Counted from the first letter of the stretch, positions 12,601-27,600 are shown. The stretch is 64,000 bases of DNA from Rhynchonema sp. JSB1_4 (GCA_030248065.1 JASAMV010001158.1:62001-126000), one strand, 5' to 3'. Numbers and translations: made by a program. Notes: generated from the sequence alone by a model not told the origin.

Positions 12601-15600
12601 TTCCTGTTCGCCGGGCCAACTGTGCCACCCCGAGCTGGGCGAATGTTACTGCCCGCCATTTGTGACCGGCGAAAATTGTGACCAGTGTGAACAGCATGCG
12701 TTCGGGTATGATCCATTGATTGGATGTCAATCATGTCAATGCAATGAACAGGCGTCGGCCAGGGTCAAATGCGATCCCGTCACGGGACAGTGCGAGTGAG
12801 TAGGGACGTTGGGGGTGGGGCGGTGATTCAATATTGCTACCAGTCTAGGGACGGAGGTTTCGACTGCGCTAAGATTAGGTATACGATTTCTTTAAAAATT
12901 CTCAAACGCTTTCACAAATTGATCGAAATATAGCCCGGTTTATTTTCATGCAACCAGATATCTAGAAAATTCACTTTATCGGTACGTGCACCCTTGACAG
13001 CTATGGTATTATTCATTGAATTTCAATCCTGGTGGTGGTTAGATTACGCTAATTTGACCGTAAAAAGTAAACTTTTTTTAATTTTAAAAGGGAAATTTTT
13101 TCAAAATCCCAATTGTTTCCCAGATGCAAAGACACGGTGGGTGGTCGCACGTGTGATGTGTGTCTCGATGGGTATTTCCGATTCCCCTACTGTCAACAAT
13201 GTCAGTGTGAAACATCGGGCACAACAGGGGAAATATGTGACAAGGACACTGCGCAGTGCATGTGCAAGGTAAACAGACAGCATATGATGAACATATATGC
13301 CTTTTTCCTCTAGTTTGCTATGTCCAGTGCCAAATTTGGTTCCCAGAACTCGACCCCAACTTGGTCACGTGACCTCTTGTATTTTAGCTGGTCTGAGAGT
13401 TTTACTGATTCCACCTGTAATATTGAAGACCAACGTGAAGGCTATCTACTTTCTATCTGCACTTCGAATTCTAAATTAAATTAGTGGCCTCAAATATCGA
13501 ATAGAAGTGAAGTCACGAAGGAAGCAAGGCAGGCCAGATCCAGCTATTTTGTTTGATTCTATGTTTCAGTTTCGAAAATTATTGTTTATCCTGTTTTTTT
13601 AGGACAACGTCGAGGGCGGTGCGTGCGACCAGTGCACGCCCGGGTCATTCAACCTCGAGGCCGATAACCCACTGGGTTGCTCCAAATGCTACTGTTTCGG
13701 CACAACTGACTCGTGTCAAAGTGCACAAATGGCTGTCACACAGGTGATGTTTCACAGTCCACACCGTCAAATAAATATCCTGCGATTTCAGAGTGACTAT
13801 CAAGCTGCTGATGTTTCAGATTGGATCAATGTCCGATTGGACAGTCGACCACGCTGATGGGCAGGTGTCGAATCCCGAAGATGAAAATTCAACGACAATT
13901 TCGCTGACCTTTGCGTCGCCTGTGAGCGAATCGGTCTATTTCATCGCGCCCGATGCGTATCAGGGAAAACAGATTTTGTCCTATGGTTGGGATGGAATAG
14001 AGAATTGTAACTTTTTTGAAAAAAGAAATTTTTTCAACGTTTTCCAGGTGGATATCTGACCTACAACCTGACGAGTGAGCCCGACAGTGACACAGCAGCC
14101 AACAAAGACGCAGATGTCGTTATGAGTGGACGCAATCTCACTTTGAAACATCACGTTGCTGAGAAACCAACCGAGCTAACGGAACCGGTGGAATTCAGGA
14201 TTAGACTCGAACCGGTTCGTTGGAGTTTATCATTGTCATGTTGAGCTTGTGTGAAACATCAAAACTGGCAAAGCTGTGAAGTTCACCCAATAGCTTACCC
14301 GAATGAGCGGTGCACCTGGTCATCGTCAGTACGAGTGCGAAAGAATAACATCCCCAATTTTGGCAATTATCCAAATTCAAACCTCTTTTAGCGTCAGTGG
14401 CGTCTGTCAGACGGCGGTGGTCAACCAACACGTGAACAGTTGATGCTGGTGTTGCACAATATTGATAGCCTGATGATCAAGGCCAGTCATCATGCCAGTA
14501 CTGTGGCTGCAACGTTGGACAATGTGAGGTTGGACAGTGCCACTGTGGACAACAGTGATGACAATGTGGCCAGATCGGTCGAACAATGTCAATGCCCGAC
14601 ACCGTACCAGGGCAGTTCGTGTGAGGTTAGTGACTAAAAACATCAAATATGAGACGGTGTCCAACAAGGTTCGGTGAGTCAGTCCACAGTCGGCTTGGTC
14701 ACATGATTTCGTTGGAATTTACACAATTGCTACTGGTTTTGACCAGCGTATGCGTTGTTTGTTAGCTGACGGATTTTTTGCGCTGGTCAAAATTAGTTTC
14801 CACACTGGTCACTGGAGCTGGAAACACATTCAGTTGGACAAGTATGTATGTGGCCAAGACGGATCCGGACCGCAGCGATCATCGAGTTTAGCACTGGCTT
14901 TAGTTTTTATTTTTCTCTTCTTCCCATCCATCCCCTAATTTCCCCCGCGCCTCCACCCCACAGGAATGTTCCTCCGGCCATTACCGTGTGTCAACGACGG
15001 GTGGCAGTGCGCTGGGTGCGTGCGTGCCGTGCCAGTGCAATGGACACTCGAATAAATGTGACCCCGATACCGGCGTGTGTATGGATTGTCAGCACAGCAC
15101 ACATGGTCGGGTAGCGACTTTGAAAAAAAGCTAAAAAAATATAATGTTAAAAGTAAATTTTAACAACGATTCTAGGCGACCATTGTGAGCATTGTGATAT
15201 CGGGCACTACGGCGATGCGACGGGTGGTACCGAATACGATTGCATGGTCTGTCCGTGCCCGCTGTCGCAGAAGAACAACAGGTGCGCATTTTAGGTTCTA
15301 GTTCATAAATGCACCAGGTCATCATCAGTTCAATAGCCGGCTGATCCTTTCAAAACCTGTTGAAAAACGCATTTACTCCAGTTTCGCCGATCGTTGCAAC
15401 ATGGCCGAAGACCGAACGTTACTGTCATGTGACTGCCATCCCGGATACATCGGCAACTCGTGTGAACGGTTGGGCTACCCACATGTTGATTTTCTCTTCC
15501 TTTTACTTATAACTTCTCTTCTTAATCCTCTTGTTCTCCCACCATAGCTGCGACAACGGTTATTGGGGCGAACCACGTCAACCGGGTGGCAGTTGTCAGC

Positions 15601-18600
15601 TGTGTGACTGTAATGGCAACAATGACCTGACCAATCGACGAAACTGCCATGAACTGGCGGGCGTGTGCTACAATTGTGAGAATCATACTGCTGGCTCGTA
15701 TTGCGAACAGTGTGAACCGTACTGGTGGGGAGACGCCGTGACCGCCAAGAATTGCACTGGTCAGTTTGCAAAATTCATAATTTTTGTCATGTAATTTATT
15801 GAACCAAAATTTGTTGCAAAAATCAAATCCTAATTTTGCAGAATGCACCTGTGAGCAATGTGGCAGTGCATCATGCAACCATCTCAACGGCACCTGTAAT
15901 TGCAAGGAACATGTGACCGGGACCAACTGTGAACGATGCGAAGTAAATATAATTTATTCCTTAGAATGTCATTGAAATTTCTTAATTTATTATTTTTAGA
16001 TTGAATTTACCCAAAATCATTTTTTTCCAGCCGAATCACTGGGGCTACCGTCAGTGCGACGGGTGTCGTCCGTGCAACTGTGGCCCGGGTGCTCTGACTC
16101 CTCAGTGCAATGACACCGACGGACAGTGCGTCTGCAAGACCGGTGTCATGGGACAATATTGTGGCCGATGCGCTGAGGGATACTGGAACTACACCGATGA
16201 TGGATGCACGAGTTAGTGTAGTGCCATGAAATTGAGACATTAGGTAGAACCTTGGCAAAATGCCAATTATATCTAAAATTCAGAATGTGACTGCGAGGCC
16301 GACCTGTCATCCGGCACAGTATGTGATGTTTCAACGGGTCAATGTCAATGCCAACCGGGCGCCACCGGACCGCGATGTGACAAATGCATGGAGGGATACT
16401 TGAGGATACCGACCATGGGATGCAGACGTGGGTGGACCTTTTCGGGGTTTCAGAGTGATTTTGAAAATTGAGTGTACGGGTCGCTCTGATATAATGTTGT
16501 GTTAGTCATGCATATGTCAACGATTTGTGTCAACCACTGTGCAATGAGGAGAATATAGATATCTTGGACATAAATAGCAAACATGGTATTTTGAGATGAC
16601 AGAAAAAATTCAAATTTTAATTAGCTTTCCGCTTGTGCTACATGTACATTTCATAACAATCGCATTCCAACATATACTCACATTGAAACATCACCCAGAA
16701 TGCGACGAATGCGTGCACGTACTCAAAGATGACCTGGACACAATGCAGACCGAGCTGGACAATGCGACCACTTATCTCAATACTGTTTCCAAATCGGCAC
16801 TTACCGGTGCACGGCTGGCAAGAATCAACAGGACTGCATATGAAATGACGGTATACACCCTAATTTGACATTATGTAATTTTATCTGTAACCAAATTTAT
16901 CAGTATCTGTATTTTATCGTAACCAGTATCAAGATTGGTGATAGGTCTGTCCGATTTTGCCGTTGTTGCGCCCCGTACTTTTTTCGTGTTGAGAATATTT
17001 TGGAAATTAACTGGTGCCACTAATTTCGGCCAGTACCTGCAAGCTAACCATGTCATTCATTACTTGTACAATTAGTCTTTTTATAGCGCTACTGTCCGCA
17101 AGTATATCATTTTCCGGGAAGCCCCTTACGAGCTAATGTTTCAGGATCTCGCCAACGCGTTGACAGCTGCAGCCGAGAAGGACGGAGTGTCGAAGCTGCT
17201 TGACCAATCCAAGACCAGTCGCAACAACGCAAACGAACTCAAGATCAAGGCAGATCGATCGCTCAGTCAAATCAATGCAACTGAGGCACAGACTGTCGAC
17301 TTTCTGTCAAGGGGACAATCTGCTGCCAAACACGCACATGCGAGGTAATGTTTCAGTTGTGACTTCAAAACCATGGTTGTTGGGTATTACAACGTATTCC
17401 GATCTGTCCTCACCGATTGGTGGTGCATCAGGTGATCGTCAGTGTACCGCATTCCTGCGCATTGCGGAACATTTTGCAGTTACCATTTGATTTTGCAAGC
17501 TCGCAGCAGCTGTGCTCCGCTTACTCACGATGGTGGTCACCACCATGGTGGCATGGCACTACAAGCTCCATTTCTTGGTCTGCGCTAACGAGCGGTGCAC
17601 CAGGTCATCGTCAGTGACATGATATCCCGCGATGATCTACAACCCAGTCTACATACTCCATTTTTTTAGATGCGAGGAAGCCAAAGAAATTGTTGACAAC
17701 GTCAAGAGACTGGCGCATCGTCTGACCGAGGGCGCGTCAGTTTCGGATCGGGATAAATTGGTGCGAGAGGCGGAGTCCATAGTGAAGGGGTTGAGGTCGA
17801 CCAATATGACCGAACATGAACTACAAGCACAACAGGCCGTTGCTGATGCACAAGCGTGTACGTTGAAGCTTTACCAGAATTTTAGATGTTATATTCGATT
17901 TTGTGTTTCTGGAAAAGCAAGCACCTCACTGTGCACCAAGTTACCGTTAGTGTGAAACCAGACATCCGTTTTTTTTAAAAACCCAAACAACATCTGTAAG
18001 CCCTTTTGCTCACGCTTCAGTGCTTGACAACATCACATCTACGGCCAGCGAACCCCTGAACAAGCAAGGCGGCAGTTTGGACACAATCGACAGCAAAATG
18101 GCGGATATCGAAGAACGTACAAAGGCAGCGGACAAGATTGTGAAGGAAAATGACGATAAAGTGGATGAAGCAAAGGTGCGCAACTTGTTGAGCGCGCTGT
18201 TTTTGAAAACCAACAAATGTTTCATAATTTTCAGTCTCTGAACGCTGCAAGTCCACGAGCAATGGAGCGTGTGGGGCAATTAGCCGATCAGGTGAACGAA
18301 AAAGTGAAGAAACTGGCACAAGAAGAAGAATACACGAAAAAGAAACTGGCCGACACAAAGGCATTATCTGACCAGGTACCGGAATATGATATATACAACC
18401 TGTATGATGATTTTCTCTTTCAATTGATTGAGAATTGCCTGATTTATCAAGGCGAGTCAACAGTACGGCAGCGACATACCGGCGCGGATCAGTGACGTGA
18501 ACGAAACGGCAGAGATATTGCAAGATTTGAATGACAATCCAAAGTTCAACACCACAGAGCTGATGAATGCACAAATGAAAGTCACTGAAGCAGAACAGAA

Positions 18601-21600
18601 TGCGATTATGTGAGCACTGGGGGGTTTTTCTTCTTGCAAAGCGTTGACGTTTAGTCTGATTGCGAAATAGTCGACACAGATAGTTGACGCACGCACTGCC
18701 TTTGACAAATCATTGAACCACAGCAGACGAACTTGTAATATTTTTGACGCTGGAGTGGAGTCTGTCAACTGTCGTTCCAACCATTTGACAGTTAGGTGAA
18801 AATTATTTTAAAACTGTTATCGAACATCCCGGGAAATGAACTGTGTTGTTTTTTTTAACATTTTCGTCCTGTCTTCGCAGACGGGCGGTGCGCTAGGTCA
18901 TCGTCGGTACGAATGCAGCAGATGGCTACCTACATACAAACTGTATGTGCGTGATTGCAAAACGCCTGCGAACAATCCCATACCTGATGGGCAGGTATGA
19001 TAACAAATCATATCTTGTAAAAAAACCACAGCTTCCTTTTCAAATCAGGCTTGAACACGAAGCCGATGATCTGAAACGTCGATTCGACCCGGCCAAGGCG
19101 CAATCGAAGGGCGCTGTGGGCGCAGCGAGTGCCTATGACGATATTGTGGATGCGATTAATCAAGCCGATTTAGCTGGTATAACTTTTGATTTTATGTTTG
19201 ATTTTTAAAAAACGATAATTTTTATCTCATTTTAGCCCAAGACGCCAAGTCATCGGCGATCGAAATGTCGCAGCAGCCGAACGACGTGCTCGAACAAACA
19301 GCGGTCGGTTGTGGGAGAGGGGAGGGTGGGAATTAAAAAACTATTAAAAAACCAATCTTTGATCAAATGTGGAAAGATAGAGAGTGGCCGGTATCAAACT
19401 TGCGATGGCATTGGATCAACCTTGGTCATCTGAGTGGTGTTCAGGCGATATTTCAGCAATTTCCGTGTGCTGCGTATTACCATACCATGTTTTTAATTAA
19501 GTTATTAAAAAATCTAAAAAATTATATTTTGCAGCAAGGTCGTGCGGATTCAATGGATCTGCTTCGGGATGCAACGAGTGCACTGGATTCACTCAAGAAC
19601 AACATCACAACGGGATTGGACGCGGCCAACGGACAGCTGAAGGACACGGATGCACAACTGAACGGCGTCGAGCAGAAATTGGATGAAAAACATCAAGTGC
19701 TCGCTGACATGATTGGGGGTGAGTTTGGGACTGAATTTCATTCATGCATGCTTCGTTCAATCAGTCAATTTTTACACATAACGTCAGTGTTGTGCATAAC
19801 GTGTATGCGTGCTGTGAAACATCAGTCAATTGAGTTAAAACGGTATCGTTACGTTTGCTAGTGAGTGCGTTGGTGCTACCTACCTATGTAGGTACAATAG
19901 TACGTAAACCATGAGCACTATGAAAGAGATTCCGTATTACCCATTTCAACCTATGTATGTATGTATCTTGATACCTGGACGTGCGGTGGACGAGGTCACC
20001 ATCAGTGTTTAAAATGTATACAAATGATCATCCACATAACCTATGGGTATGTACATAATGTAGTAGTCCATCAGTTTTTGGCACCACGTCACTATTCAAT
20101 CGTTCACACTGACGAAGACCTGGTGCACCGTCCTTCAGTGAAAAACAACAACTCATATTTATCTCGTTTCAGCACAACAATCCGACGAATTATCCCGTTT
20201 GGAGCAGTCGGCCAAAACGATCGCTGATTCAGCCAACAAAGTGGTCAAGTACGTGGAGGAACGTACATCGGACATTGATAAGCTGACCAATGTTGGCACC
20301 GGTACTGAGGATGACGTCGCAGGACAACAGTTGGCACTCAACAGTGCGCGCGCGCATTTGCAGCAGGTCGGTGGAATTTGGGATTATTTGCTTTTAAATT
20401 TTCATCAGATTTGATCGTTGCTGTTAATGTGGTAGTACACAACAGTATACATGCTGTATGTGTATGTTGCTGCTTGCTTCTCACCGATAGGCATGATAAC
20501 AAACCCATGGTACTGTTAGTTCTCCACCTTTTATTTTGGATTTGGTGAACTATATGTAAGTGTTCTTTTGTTCGTTCTTCGAACCTATTCAGAACATTCG
20601 TAAGATCCATTGATGTCAACATCTCTATTTTCTCTTCGATTGCATTCAGATCGCCGACCTTACGCCCAACATCACCGACAAACTGGAGGCGGCCGAAAGT
20701 GCAGCCGAATCTGCCAGCGATTCGCTCAAACAAGTCGACGAACAACTGTCAAAGTTGAGGGCGAAAATCGCACTCGCTCGAGAAATGGCCAATAGAGTTG
20801 GATAAAAACTTTATTTTCTCTCTTTTTTTGCTCGAAAATCAATAGACAGATCTTCGGTGACAGATCAAAGTTGGTGCCCAATTCGATGATCAGTCGAGCT
20901 TGGCAGTGCACAGCCCGGAGGCGTTGATGCGAAGTGAAGCGCAAACATCGGTGACCATGTACTTCAACACGCAACGCAATGACGGACTGTTGATGTATTT
21001 GGGCAATGAAATGGGTGCGTGAAACCTTTGGTTGCATGTTGGGAGTAGTTGTAACGTGTCAGGCCCAATTGATTTTTTGATTAAGCAATGCGTTTTTGAT
21101 TTTGGTTTTGAGCCTACTTTCGCAGAAGGGCGGTGCCCCACGTGATCGTCAGTGCGAATCCATCAGATGGCTTCGCGAACCCAAAACTCTTTACTTCGGT
21201 TCTAAAAAATTACATCAGTGAACCTAAGTCAATCAGACAATGCGAATTACAGTGCCAGCATCTGACTAACTGATGTTCCATAAACTGTTGAAATATCACG
21301 TAACCGACAAATCTATCCTTTCAGGCACCGCACGCAACGGCGGTACACGTGCAGTGTCAAGTGACGATTATTTGGCAGTGGAATTGCGTCAGGGCAGACC
21401 AGTGCTCGTTGTGGACATGGGCGCAGGCGAGACCGAAGTCACGTCTGATGCGTGAGTGGCTCACGGGCAATTGAGCAAGACCAGTTTGAGCAAGACCACT
21501 TTGAGCAAGAAAAAAAGAGCAGAGCCAAAAGGGCAAAGCCCAAATAAGGGCAAGACCAAAAGGGCAAAGCCCAAATAAGGGCAAGACCAAAAGGGCAAAG

Positions 21601-24600
21601 TCCAAGAGGGCAAGACCAAAAGGGCAATACCAAAAGGGCAAAGTCCAAAAGGGCAAAGTCCAAGAGGGCAAGACCAAAAGGGCAAAGTGCAAATATCGCA
21701 TTACAATCAGGGTTGGGCAAAAAACGTTTTTTTTCCAAAAAATCGTTTTTTAAAAAAAACGTTTTTTTAAAACGCCCAGATGACCAAAATATGCCCCCCA
21801 AAAAATTGGAAAACGCTCATGTTGGGATGAAAACGTGGTGAAATGAAGTAACTCTATGTGTTCTGAGGCAAAATAAGCGGGTTTCAACATTTTTCTAGCG
21901 CGTTGTTAAGACATATCCCATATCAGACCCGCATCATGGGACCAACTTTGGCCGGGGTCATCATCGAAAGTCAAATAACGTATATCGACGTATCTCGACA
22001 AAGTAAAAATTGGTCGAAAATTTTTTGAAAAGAAATGGGACAAAAAAATGACTTTCCTTGATCATCAGGGAACTTTCCCTGAAAAATCAGGGAAAATCAA
22101 GGAAATTCAGGATTTAAAAAAACGAAAAACGACCCAGGCGTTTTTTTAAAAAACGTCGTGTTTTTGTTTGCCCAACCCTGATTACAATACGTTGTTCAGG
22201 CAACTGCACCTTGATTCCACATTATATTTGTAGCGTTTTAGCATGTAAAATTCACCTTGTTAATAAAACCGGAATACAGAAATATTTCTGGAAAACGCAT
22301 TATTTTTGCATGTAAATTTTTGCGTCTTCCGGAAAAATTCCCGGAGTCCGGAAATGTTTTGTATTTTTGTATGCAAGCCATTTCCGGATTTAACGTAAGT
22401 TCGCCCTTAGCACTCTGCATTTTAAATTTTGTTTCACATGTGTGCAATGCACTTGAATAAATTTATTGACTTGAATAATAAATGCACAAAAACGAACAGA
22501 TTTTCGTTTACACTAAACGTTGCACAACATAACACATCAAAATCAACAAAAGTTATCGAATCAGATGAGACGAAAGGATATGTCATGTTGCGAGGTCAGC
22601 GGTGACATCAGCATTTTGACATTCGCAGTTTTTCATGTGCCTGTGTGCATTTCTGCACGGTGAAACTTGAGTCAACTATGTGATTTTCAGCACTGTGGCA
22701 AAATATTTGCCACCAAGAAAAATAAGTCAACTCAGCTCACAAGGATGCAATTGACCCAAGAAAGCCATGATTTATTCCTGAACGGTATATGAACAAACGA
22801 ACCGAAATAATAAACAAATGCGCGTTGTGTGCTGGTATAAAATCTTGTGATCGTACGTCTTAATTCGAATTGCACGTCGAATCGTGCACGACATTTTTGA
22901 AATAAGATGTCAATACATTTACCAGGTGGCGTGGCACTAATTGCGACAATTGGGCTTTGCCCTTTTGATCCTGCCCTTTTGGTCTTGCTCTTTTGGTCTT
23001 GCCCTTTTGGTGCTGCCCTTTTGGTCTTGCCCTTTTTGTCTTGCTCTTATTTGGGCTTTGCCCTTTTGGTCTTGCCCTTATTTGGGCTTTGCCCTTTTGG
23101 TCTTGCCATTATTTGGGCTTTGCCCTTTTGGCTCTGCTCTTTTTCACTTGCTCAAAGTGGTCTTGCTCAAACTGGTCTTGCTCAATTGCCCGGCCACCGC
23201 GTGAGTGACCAAAGTTGTTACGCCATTTTTCCGATCCGATCCGCCCCTCTTAGATGATGGGACGATCAGGCACCATACCCATTTTTCAAATCAAAATTGG
23301 GTTGTATTTTGTAAGATACAGTCATGAGAGACATCAAACAGTCAGATGCATGCATGTTTAACACCGATATCAAACTTGGTCCATGCCGTCATATCACATG
23401 TTTGTGTTTCCATCTTACATGAGAAAATACAGTACCGTTCTCTCTTCTTTTTTCGATATTCATGCATCCATCATGCCTCCTTAGTATTGATCATGCGAAA
23501 ATCATGCGGATTATGCCCTTCACATCATCGTTCTTCCCAGGACCCCGCAAAAATTATCCGCACTAGGTTTCACAATCATTGCGGTTGCGCAGAGTTCTAT
23601 TAACCCCACCCATCCTTCCCATCGATTGTGAAACCAAAAAAATGCGGTTGCGGGCAAAGAGGAGTTTAGGAACGTCACAAAGAACATTCTGACTCTTCTT
23701 TTCATTACTACTTCGCATGTCTGTACTATTCAGGTACGGTCCACAAAAAGTTTACAAAAAGTGGTCAAATTTTTTTCCTGAATCGTGAAGCAGGAAAGTG
23801 ACAGGGCAGACGTTGCGTTCCGATCCAAAAGGCATGCAGTCTACAAAATGTTTCAGACCCGCAGCAATGTAGGTGCTCTTCTGGTTTATTTTCCGGTGAA
23901 AATGTTTTGTGTGAGTCACAAATAGCACAGCGGTTAAGAATGACTGAATGTGAAAATCAGGAATGATTTGATGAATTCTTATGTGGTCATAGTGCGACCA
24001 ATATCTACTATTGAGTTTTAGTATCGTGTACTAATTTTAAGATGACCAACAAATACCGATTGCATTGTCCTTGTCTGGGGGCAGCCTGTCTGGAGACCAC
24101 CGAAGTTTCAAGTGGTGATAAAAATTTTCAAAACATGAGGAAGTATCAAACCTTACAATTTCTCTGTCATTTCGCAACATTTACGGACTTAGGTTAAATC
24201 CGGACCGAATCCGGATATTTCCGAAACGCATTACTTTTGCATGTAATTTCTGCGTTTTCCGGAACATTTCCGATCCGGAATGTTTTGTATTTTTGTATGC
24301 AAATTATTTCCGGTTTCCGGATTCCGGATTTAACCAGTTCGCCCACCGCTAACTAATATAATACCGACATAAGCATCCCACTCATGCACTCAACGACAGG
24401 CTGCACGCTACATTACTGCCGTCAATGAATGCAGCTATTCTCTGCAGTTATCCGTTGAAACATCCCTAAATTTTGCAACAGTGCAGAAAAGTGTCATGTC
24501 AAGCAGCTAATTAAAACTAATTAACTAACTAATTAACTAACTAACTAGCTAATTAACCAACTAATTAAAAATAGGATCAGTTCTAATCGAGAAAATGCGG

Positions 24601-27600
24601 GTTGCGGGCCACCCACCCGCAACCCCACGCCTATGGAACATCTGCGTGCGGGTTGCTCCCCTGCCCGCAATCCCCCCGACCCGCATTTCTTTTGTCTTCA
24701 CAATGCACAGTGCGGGTTCGGCGATCCCGCACCGCCCGCATGCATTGAGCCCCTTCGACCCCATGCGAGCATTTTTCACCATGGAGATCATGCCGCATGA
24801 TTTTGGACCATGCGGCATGATTCTCGCATGATTGTGCTGACTTGGCTGCTGGTTTAGTTTTGCTCTGTTTGTGATCACAGGCAGTTTATCAGCTGTCAGC
24901 TTGAATGTAACGAGTATCCTGGTTGAATCTCACTTGAGATGTGCTTGAGAGAAGCATAAATCGTTATCGGAGCTAGCATGGTAATGCTAATCGGAGCTAG
25001 CATGGTAATGCTAAGCGACATATGGTTGATTCCTTATATTGCGTGAGTTGAAAAATTTAAACTCACGCCATTTTCACAAGACTTAACTTGAGAAGCCCAA
25101 ACTTGCACACAACTTGTACGGCGTGGACTTCTAGGTCCACACAAAATTTCATTCCGCTGCGTGCCCACTCGCGCGATCGCGGGCAAGATACAGTTGAAAT
25201 TTTTGTAAAAACGTTCTTTCCCTTTTTTTTCCACAAAAAACTAGTCAGGGCCCAGACGTTACTGAACACCAGAAATGTTAATATCGCATATAGGGTTTTC
25301 GCACACGAGAAACACGATGGTGCTATCGCTGACTTCGTAACTCCACGACTGAGACCGGTTCCAGACCATGACCACGACTTTTTGTATGTAAAGTGTGCTT
25401 CCCGAAGTAAAATTTCGCCGAAAAGTTGGGTTACCAGAACTATTAAAGTTGTTTATGTGGTTTTCGCACTCGAGAAACACGGTGGTGCTATCGCCGAGTT
25501 CGTAACTTTTAGTATAAACGGTTCCAGACCATGACTTTTTGTACAGAAAGTATGGTTCTAAAGCCAAAATCAGCGGTTATATGTGTTTTTAATCGTTGTT
25601 ACGTCAAACATATATTAATTCCAATTGGTTAAATGTTTTTCAGCTCAAAAAGAGCCATAATGGACGCTCAGACACACACAACAATGCATTAGTGCACGCT
25701 ACGCAGTTGCCTGATTGATAAAGCGCACAATGTATTACCCACAACACACAGCCAGCCAGCCAGCACACACACACAGGCAGGCAGCCAGCACACACACACA
25801 CAGGCAGCCAGCACAACAGGCAATGCAGCAATGCACGCGTAGTTACATATGTAGTAAAGCTTGTGAAGGAGATTGGCGAAGCGATGTCCGAGCGGTATAA
25901 CGCGCAGCACTGAAGATGAAAGGCCGCGGGTTCAAACATTCACGCGCGCAGCTAACTTTGTTTTATCTTACTAACTTTTAATGAATTCTGGGTAACATTT
26001 TTCAGTTTTTTTCGTGTTTTTATTTGAGATTAATTATTAAGCACAGGTGCGGTTCGCAGTTTATGCGCTGTGATGTCATTCATGATAAAATACCCACAAG
26101 ATATCAACTTGTTAATTAAAATTGCTGTTGCTCTCTAACATTCGAAGCTTTTTCCGCATGTATAATTTGACTTTCGTGGGAAAGTTAAATAGTAGTTTTT
26201 ACGTAACATTGAATCCAAGATCAGATGCAGCGGCCAACACCAAAGCAATCTGGAGACTGATGTTTGACACTTATTTCGTTGCTGAAGCTGAAGGGACAGG
26301 TTGCATGGAAGTTCATTGCACAGCTTTGCTAGGTACTAAACCAACAAGTGCCATTCTCTGAGACGATGCGCAATCAGTGCGCTATAAATGATGGTACCTA
26401 GGGTGTCAAATACATACCTGGCGGTAAATTAAAAAAAAAATAAATAACTTGACAAGTTACCATGTTCCTCAAAAGCATGGACATGCGCGTGGGGCACTGC
26501 GTTGGTTTTGTTTCAGTGGTGGGTGAAGACGCAGACACAAGCGTGTCTCCATTGTTAGAACCCCATAGTGAAATCGAAACACAAAATTGGCCTTATGTTA
26601 TCGTTCTTTTATGCCAGTCAGCCAGGGAACCATATTTCTTTTATGCCCCTTGGGGCATTTTTCTTTCTTGTGTAGTTAACTACTCCGCTACTACAGCTTT
26701 AAAATCGAATTGCGGAAAAAAGTTTGTCATACACAGTATACCACATAAACATTTCTGTTAAAAGCTTTTTTGGCAAATTTTACGAATGTTATATTTAGCC
26801 TGACAGCAGATAAACTGCCTGTGATCACGAACAGATCAAAACTAAACCAACAGCCAAGTCAACACAATCATGCGAGAATCATGCCGCATGGTCCAAAATC
26901 ATGCCACATGATTCTCGCATGGTGACAAAAATGCTCGCATGGGGTCGCATAATGCCGCATGATTTTTCGCATGATTCAGTACTTAAGGAGGTACCATGCC
27001 GCATGGTATGCCGCATGAATCATGCGAAAAACAGCCAAGAGATGCAACCGGTACTGTATATATGTAGAAATATACATGTGGAAATGTACATTTAGAAATA
27101 TACGTGCAGAATTGTACATGGAGAAATATACATGCAGAAATGTGCATGTAGAAATATGCATGCAGAAATGTGCATGTAGCGAACCCGAAGTAAAAGACAG
27201 ACAGGCAGACCACCCAACTTGGCTGATGTTTCAGTCCATATATAGCTTGTTGCCCAATCACAATTCTCTGATCCCCACCCAACGCAGGCAATGATGTCCA
27301 ACAAGCACATCATCAAGTGATCATACCAGCTGATGTTCCACACTCTTGCAGCTACGTGGCGGACGGCGTTTGGCACATGCTCAAAGTGAACCGTGTCGGC
27401 CGATCCCTGTCCCTGTCCGTGACGAGCGTCGGTGAACAACAAAAGCCGACCACCTTGACCAATCAGGCTGTGGCCGCTGGTGACAAGCAGGTGTTGGACT
27501 TGCACAAGGATGTCAGCAAGCTGTACATCGGCGGCGTGCCTGATTCGGCAAGGGTACGTGCGTGTTTTAAAGTTGGCAATTCGCCTGTTCCCCTGCTTTT

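Larger units (their letters stand above)
21450..23207. mobile_element. foldback transposon with minisatellite arms and 9-bp target duplication, in laminin intron 57
   Basis: The 9-mer GCGTGAGTG occurs at 21450-21458 and again at 23199-23207. Between the copies lie two inverted arrays of short units: AAAAGGGCAAGACC-type on the left (about 21464-21694) and the inverse GGTCTTGCCCTTTT-type on the right (about 22950-23192). The outermost units are near-identical inverse complements (GGGCAATTGAGCAAGACC). Long inverted ends made of tandem short repeats with a 9-bp duplication are the known architecture of Drosophila FB elements. No transposase is visible. The left duplication contains the splice donor of laminin exon 57 (GC|GTGAGT), so insertion was at the exon edge. 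Confidence 0.7.
24737..26985. repeat. long inverted repeat pair (arms 24737-24895 and 26808-26985)
   Basis: The arms, about 150 bp each, are inverse complements with small differences. Both contain CATGCGGCATGATT-type palindromes and the AAACTGCCTGTGATCAC block. They bracket about 1.9 kb inside laminin intron 57, which holds a tandem duplication, CA-rich tracts and a tRNA-like sequence. This may be a further foldback insertion or two inverted copies of one element. Confidence 0.6.

Noticed and set aside
21461..21801. Open frames of up to 120 codons rich in Trp, Phe, Leu and Pro
   Set aside because: These are translations of the minisatellite arm of the foldback element. The mirrored arm at 22907-23257 gives the same peptides, so they are repeat artefacts.
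25737..25826. CRISPR-like or regular spacer array
   Set aside because: The CA and GCCAG units are simple-sequence DNA without unique spacers, and the genome is eukaryotic.
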